Assembly: GCA_023336765.1 (NCBI GenBank)
Contig: JAMBLL010000222.1
Span: 1 to 9,302, forward strand
Direction of reading: 5' to 3'
DNA from: Actinomycetes bacterium
Lineage (GTDB): Bacteria; Actinomycetota; Acidimicrobiia; Spongiisociales; UBA5794
Length of the DNA stretch: 9,302 nt
Positions 6,145-9,302 of the stretch are shown piece by piece. Every line of letters starts with the position of its first letter. Within the stretch, counting starts at the first letter, position 1. Both the position numbers and the translations under genes were made by a program. The notes below the pieces were generated by a model. That model searched no databases and was not told where the DNA came from. It saw nothing but the letters and a program-made list of their open reading frames with translations.

Positions 6145-8254
6145 ATCATTGATTCCCGATGAGCCTGCCCGTTGGACCCTGCTCGCAGCGGTGGGCACCG
6201 TTGCGGGTGTCGTCATGTCGCGATGGCCCATCGTGGGTCTCGGCATAGTCCTGATATCGACGGCGATTGTGGCGCGGCATCATCGTGTGATCGCACTCAC
6301 GACAGCGGCGTTCGTGCTTGCGGGAATCGTGTCGGGTACGGTTGCGAGCACCAGACTTGACGCCACCACGACCGCTGTTGTGCCGAATGTCGTGACTTCG
6401 ATGACGTTCAAGTTGGCAGAGGACGCATCGTCGAACAGGTACGGCGTTGCAGTTGGTGAACCGAGCGCCATCGGCGGCGTGGCCTGGAGCGGGCCACGGT
6501 TGGCGGTCATCGGCCTAGACGAATCGATCGACGTCGGGGCACGGATTGAGGCATCGGGGCGCCTGCGGCCGGGAGTCCGCCGGGTGCGTGACGAGATCGT
6601 CGCAGGGACATTCACCGTCGCTGCGATCAGTGTTGTTGCACCGAGCCTGAACCCTGTGGTGGCGATCGGCAACAAGATCCGCAGAAGGGTGCAGAACACG
6701 TTCGATGGAGACCGTCGATCCGATGGCTTGACCCTTGGGCTCTTGATCGGTGACACCAGGCTCCTCAGCGCCCACGACGCCGAGAACCTGAGAAGAGCCG
6801 GACTGGCCCATTACGTTGCTGTGTCGGGTTCGAACGTGGCCGTGTTCATGCTCGGGTGGTGGATCGTGACTGCACCGGTTGCGATCAGACCGAGGATGCG
6901 AGCAGGTCTCGGATTGGTGGGGCTTGGCATCTTCGTGGTCATCACCCGGTGGGAACCGTCCGTTGTTCGGGCGTCGGTCATGACAGCGGTACCGCTCATC
7001 GGAGCCATGGTATCTGTACCGGTTGATCCATGGATGGCCCTTGGAACAGCGGTTACGGTTCTGCTGCTCGTATCTGCCGACCTCCTCGGGTCTGTGGGCT
7101 TCCAGTTGTCCGTGGCAGCGACCGCGGGCGTGCTTGTCGGCGTCGCCCTGGCACGGGGACGTGAACCGCGATGGCTGTGGATGCCGCTCCTGGTCACGGT
7201 GTTCGCACAACTCGCCGTTGCACCGATCATCCTCGGCGTCTTCGGCTCCATGCCGCTGTGGGCACCTGTTGCTAATCTCATCGTCGCCCCGATCGTGACC
7301 GCTGCAACTGTCGCCGGTGGCCTCACCCTGGTTGTGGGAGCGCTTGAGCCAGTGGCCGCTCTGCTGTCATCCATTGTCCTCGTCGTGGCAGACTGGGCGT
7401 CGCGGGGGCCGCAACTCGGTGCGGTTGGTGTCGCTTCAGCCGTCGCCCTCGGGAGCCTCGTCACGTATCGCACGACACGCACCCTCGGGATCGCCATTGC
7501 TCTCCTCGTGGTGGTGGCCGGTGTCGGTGGCTCAGCATCATGGCCAGTTACCCCGTCCGTGACGGCACTCGACGTGGGACAGGGAGATGCGATCCTAATC
7601 CAGGCACCATCAGGTGCGGCCATGTTGGTCGATGGTGGAGTTGACCCCGGCGTGATCGACCGAGCATTGCGTCACCACGGTGTATCGAGGCTTGACATCG
7701 TGGTGGCAACTCACGGCGACGCCGACCACGTCGGAGGCCTTGCCGAGGTCGTGACCTCGTTCGACGTTGGAACTCTCTGGGTGAGTGCCCACGCAGGACC
7801 CTCTGACCTGCTCACGACGGTCCTTGATGCAGCGTCGGATCGGTCGATTCCCGTTGTCGAGGTTGAGAAGGGGGCGAGAGCAAGGCTCGGGGAGATCACG
7901 ATCGAGGTCGTGAGTCCGTCGAGGCGTTTCGCGGCCGACAACGACGGGTCGATCGTCATCATCGCGTCCGCGTTCCGTTCTGTCCTGCTGCCTGGCGATA
8001 TCGAGGCGGTCGGGCAGCGAGAGCTACAGGATCTGCGTCCCGACATCATGGTCGTGCCTCACCATGGGTCAGCAACGACCGACCCACGATGGCTCAAGAA
8101 GGTGGTTGGCGAGGTCGCGATCGTGTCCTATGGGTCCAATACCTACGGGCACCCCGATCCCGAGATCATGGCGGTCCTTGTCGCTGCCGGGTCCGAGGTC
8201 TTCGAGACGTTTGTCGAGGGGGACATCACGGTCAGCCTGTCGAAGGATGGATGA
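6125..8254 (+). CDS. comEC: ComEC DNA uptake channel / Rec2 family with metallo-beta-lactamase domain
   Basis: ComEC forms the inner-membrane pore that takes in one DNA strand during transformation. The 709-residue product has N-terminal membrane helices (about 17-72), an OB-like DUF4131 region (about 95-172), the Competence membrane domain with the signature GLAHYVAVSGSNV (226-238) and many helices to about 470, and a C-terminal metallo-beta-lactamase-like domain. That domain has LDVGQGDA (482-489), HGDADH (530-535), NDGSIV (606-611), LPGDIE (622-627), VPHHGS (644-649) and YGHP (674-677). These are the metal-site positions thought to allow degradation of the non-transported strand, and all are present. 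The start ATG 6125 overlaps comEA by 20 bases and has only a weak GGGG (6114-6117) in front, fitting translational coupling. The length is normal for full three-domain ComEC. Confidence 0.95.
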   Translation: MTSLRLESLIPDEPARWTLLAAVGTVAGVVMSRWPIVGLGIVLISTAIVARHHRVIALTTAAFVLAGIVSGTVASTRLDATTTAVVPNVVTSMTFKLAEDASSNRYGVAVGEPSAIGGVAWSGPRLAVIGLDESIDVGARIEASGRLRPGVRRVRDEIVAGTFTVAAISVVAPSLNPVVAIGNKIRRRVQNTFDGDRRSDGLTLGLLIGDTRLLSAHDAENLRRAGLAHYVAVSGSNVAVFMLGWWIVTAPVAIRPRMRAGLGLVGLGIFVVITRWEPSVVRASVMTAVPLIGAMVSVPVDPWMALGTAVTVLLLVSADLLGSVGFQLSVAATAGVLVGVALARGREPRWLWMPLLVTVFAQLAVAPIILGVFGSMPLWAPVANLIVAPIVTAATVAGGLTLVVGALEPVAALLSSIVLVVADWASRGPQLGAVGVASAVALGSLVTYRTTRTLGIAIALLVVVAGVGGSASWPVTPSVTALDVGQGDAILIQAPSGAAMLVDGGVDPGVIDRALRHHGVSRLDIVVATHGDADHVGGLAEVVTSFDVGTLWVSAHAGPSDLLTTVLDAASDRSIPVVEVEKGARARLGEITIEVVSPSRRFAADNDGSIVIIASAFRSVLLPGDIEAVGQRELQDLRPDIMVVPHHGSATTDPRWLKKVVGEVAIVSYGSNTYGHPDPEIMAVLVAAGSEVFETFVEGDITVSLSKDG
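8242..8246 (+). promoter_or_regulatory. Shine-Dalgarno supporting the ATGA-coupled holA start
   Basis: GAAGG lies four bases before ATG 8251, which itself shares ATGA with the comEC stop. The alternative ATG at 8281 has no purine-rich site ahead of it (TACATTGCACCC), so 8251 is preferred. Confidence 0.5.
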
Positions 8255-9264
8255 GCCAACCCTCGGGTTACATTGCACCCATGGGTTGGTACGCCATCAT
8301 CGGGCCCCGCGAGGCCGGGGCCACTGAGCGAGAGCAGATGCACGCACGCGCACTGAAGATCTTCGCCGCCGAAGGTGTCGAGAATCCTCACCGCGTGGAT
8401 GTCCCAGGCAAGGGAACATCCACAGACGATGACGGTGGTGCTCTGCGCGAGCCTGTTCAGATGATCGTGCCTGCGTTGCAATCCGGCTCCCTGTTCGGGG
8501 GAAAGACAGGAGTCCTCGTCGTTGACGCTCAGCAACTACTCAAAGCAGAGGTCGGAGCGATCGTCGAGATGCTCGACAATGCTGACCCTGACCAGGCTGT
8601 TGCGGTGTTCCTCGCGTCAGGAACGCTGCCCGCCCCCATCAAGAAGAACGTCGCCGCGAACGGGAAGGTCGAGACGATCAAGGCCGTGACCGAACGCGAT
8701 GCGACAACCTGGATCGTCGCATACGCCAAGGAGCGCCAACTCAGGATCGATCAGGAAGCGCGATCTGAGCTACTCATGACATTCGGCTCGAACACAGCCC
8801 AGATGCGCAACGCGATCGACCAACTCTCCATTTCAGGGTCAACGATCTCCGCTAGCGATGTCCGAGAGAACTTCACCAACAGGCCGGATGAACCGTTGTG
8901 GTTCCTCGGTGACGCGATCGTGGCGGGGAACCAGGGTGAGGCATTAAGACGGCTCTCTGATTTCCTTGAACACCAGCATCCACTCATCCTTCTGTCGTAT
9001 CTCGAAGGTGAGGTGCGAAAGCGATCTCTTGCGGCGGTGTCGCCTGACTATGACACGTTTGCGTCTGTTGCCAGGGCCAACCCGAGATCCTATGCAACGA
9101 AGAAGATCTGGGAGAACAGAACCAGGGCGAACGCGTCCGGTCTCGCACATTCAGTCAGAGCGATAGCCAGGGCCGATATCACGATCAAAACCATGCCCGA
9201 GGCAACTCACAGGGTCACGCTCGAACGCTTGACGGTCGCGATGTGCCACTGGATGAGCAGATAG
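8251..9264 (+). CDS. holA: DNA polymerase III subunit delta
   Basis: HolA is the delta subunit of the clamp loader; it opens the beta sliding clamp during replication. From ATG 8251 the product has 337 residues, normal for the family. Recognisable blocks are the family's LQSGSLFGGKTGVLVVDA (76-93, the 'slF..kr.vvv.' segment), a hydrophobic strand AVAVFLASG (116-124), the middle domain with DQEARSELLMTFGSNTAQMR (167-186), and the C-terminal collar domain starting at PLWFLGDAIVAGNQGEALRR (215-234) and ending in LERLTVAMC (324-332). As usual for delta, there is no intact Walker A. The N-terminus is less conserved than the rest; MGWYAIIG (11-18) is the first strand, so residues 1-10 may be dispensable and 8281 is a possible alternative start. 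The overlap with comEC by ATGA and the comEA-comEC-holA order are typical of many bacteria. rpsT, often found next, is not visible in the remaining 38 bases. Confidence 0.92.
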   Translation: MSQPSGYIAPMGWYAIIGPREAGATEREQMHARALKIFAAEGVENPHRVDVPGKGTSTDDDGGALREPVQMIVPALQSGSLFGGKTGVLVVDAQQLLKAEVGAIVEMLDNADPDQAVAVFLASGTLPAPIKKNVAANGKVETIKAVTERDATTWIVAYAKERQLRIDQEARSELLMTFGSNTAQMRNAIDQLSISGSTISASDVRENFTNRPDEPLWFLGDAIVAGNQGEALRRLSDFLEHQHPLILLSYLEGEVRKRSLAAVSPDYDTFASVARANPRSYATKKIWENRTRANASGLAHSVRAIARADITIKTMPEATHRVTLERLTVAMCHWMSR

Positions 9265-9302
9265 CAACAGCCGACCCTCAGGGCTTTGGCGTCCAACGGC
9301 GC

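Noticed and set aside
8089..8250. Upstream extension of the holA frame into comEC
   Set aside because: The frame is open for 54 more codons, but they overlap the conserved comEC C-terminus. The ATGA overlap and GAAGG point to 8251 as the start.
9265..9302. Possible terminator or convergent gene end after holA
   Set aside because: CCCTCAGGG has a one-base loop and the alternative stem AGCC/GGCT is four bases with no T-run. A minus-strand TGA is present near 9276-9278 but too few codons remain to judge.

Overview
The window looks like a chromosomal segment of a moderately high-GC actinomycete (roughly 60% G+C by eye). The best guess is an Acidimicrobiia-like lineage of Actinomycetota. This rests on the gene order leuS ... 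comEA-comEC-holA, which is common in Actinomycetota, the KMGKS-type leucyl-tRNA synthetase, frequent GTG starts, and ATGA/GTGA stop-start overlaps. The class-level assignment is an inference. All seven genes supported here lie on the + strand, and almost all of the DNA is coding.

Layout. The window opens with a 7-bp tandem repeat (1-42) whose last, degenerate units contain a TANNNT-type -10 box six bases before the ATG of a divergent ProA-like aldehyde dehydrogenase (44-1549). After a 57-bp gap comes leuS (1607-4342). leuS overlaps by 4 bases a small HExxH metallopeptidase-like gene (4339-4731), which overlaps by 4 bases a CPBP-family intramembrane protease gene (4728-5513). A 67-bp gap follows, then comEA (5581-6144). 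comEA overlaps comEC by 20 bases (6125-8254), and comEC overlaps holA by 4 bases (8251-9264). The last 38 bases hold no gene that can be recognised.

How the genes work together. leuS and holA are housekeeping genes (leucyl-tRNA charging; clamp-loader delta subunit of DNA polymerase III). comEA and comEC encode the DNA receptor and the inner-membrane channel of natural transformation, and all expected motifs are intact, so DNA uptake is plausible if a pilus system exists elsewhere. The least expected part is the pair of putative proteases, one soluble and one in the membrane. They are translationally coupled to each other and to leuS, and sit between leuS and the competence genes. The ProA-like protein is clearly homologous to gamma-glutamyl phosphate reductase, but it has an N-terminal extension of roughly 60-70 residues and altered residues around the catalytic cysteine, so its substrate may differ.

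No RNA gene, insertion sequence, CRISPR array, prophage remnant or convincing intrinsic terminator was seen. The items most worth following up are the heptamer repeat with its apparent leaderless start, the divergent ProA, the HExxH-CPBP pair, and a roughly three-fold excess of GATC sites.
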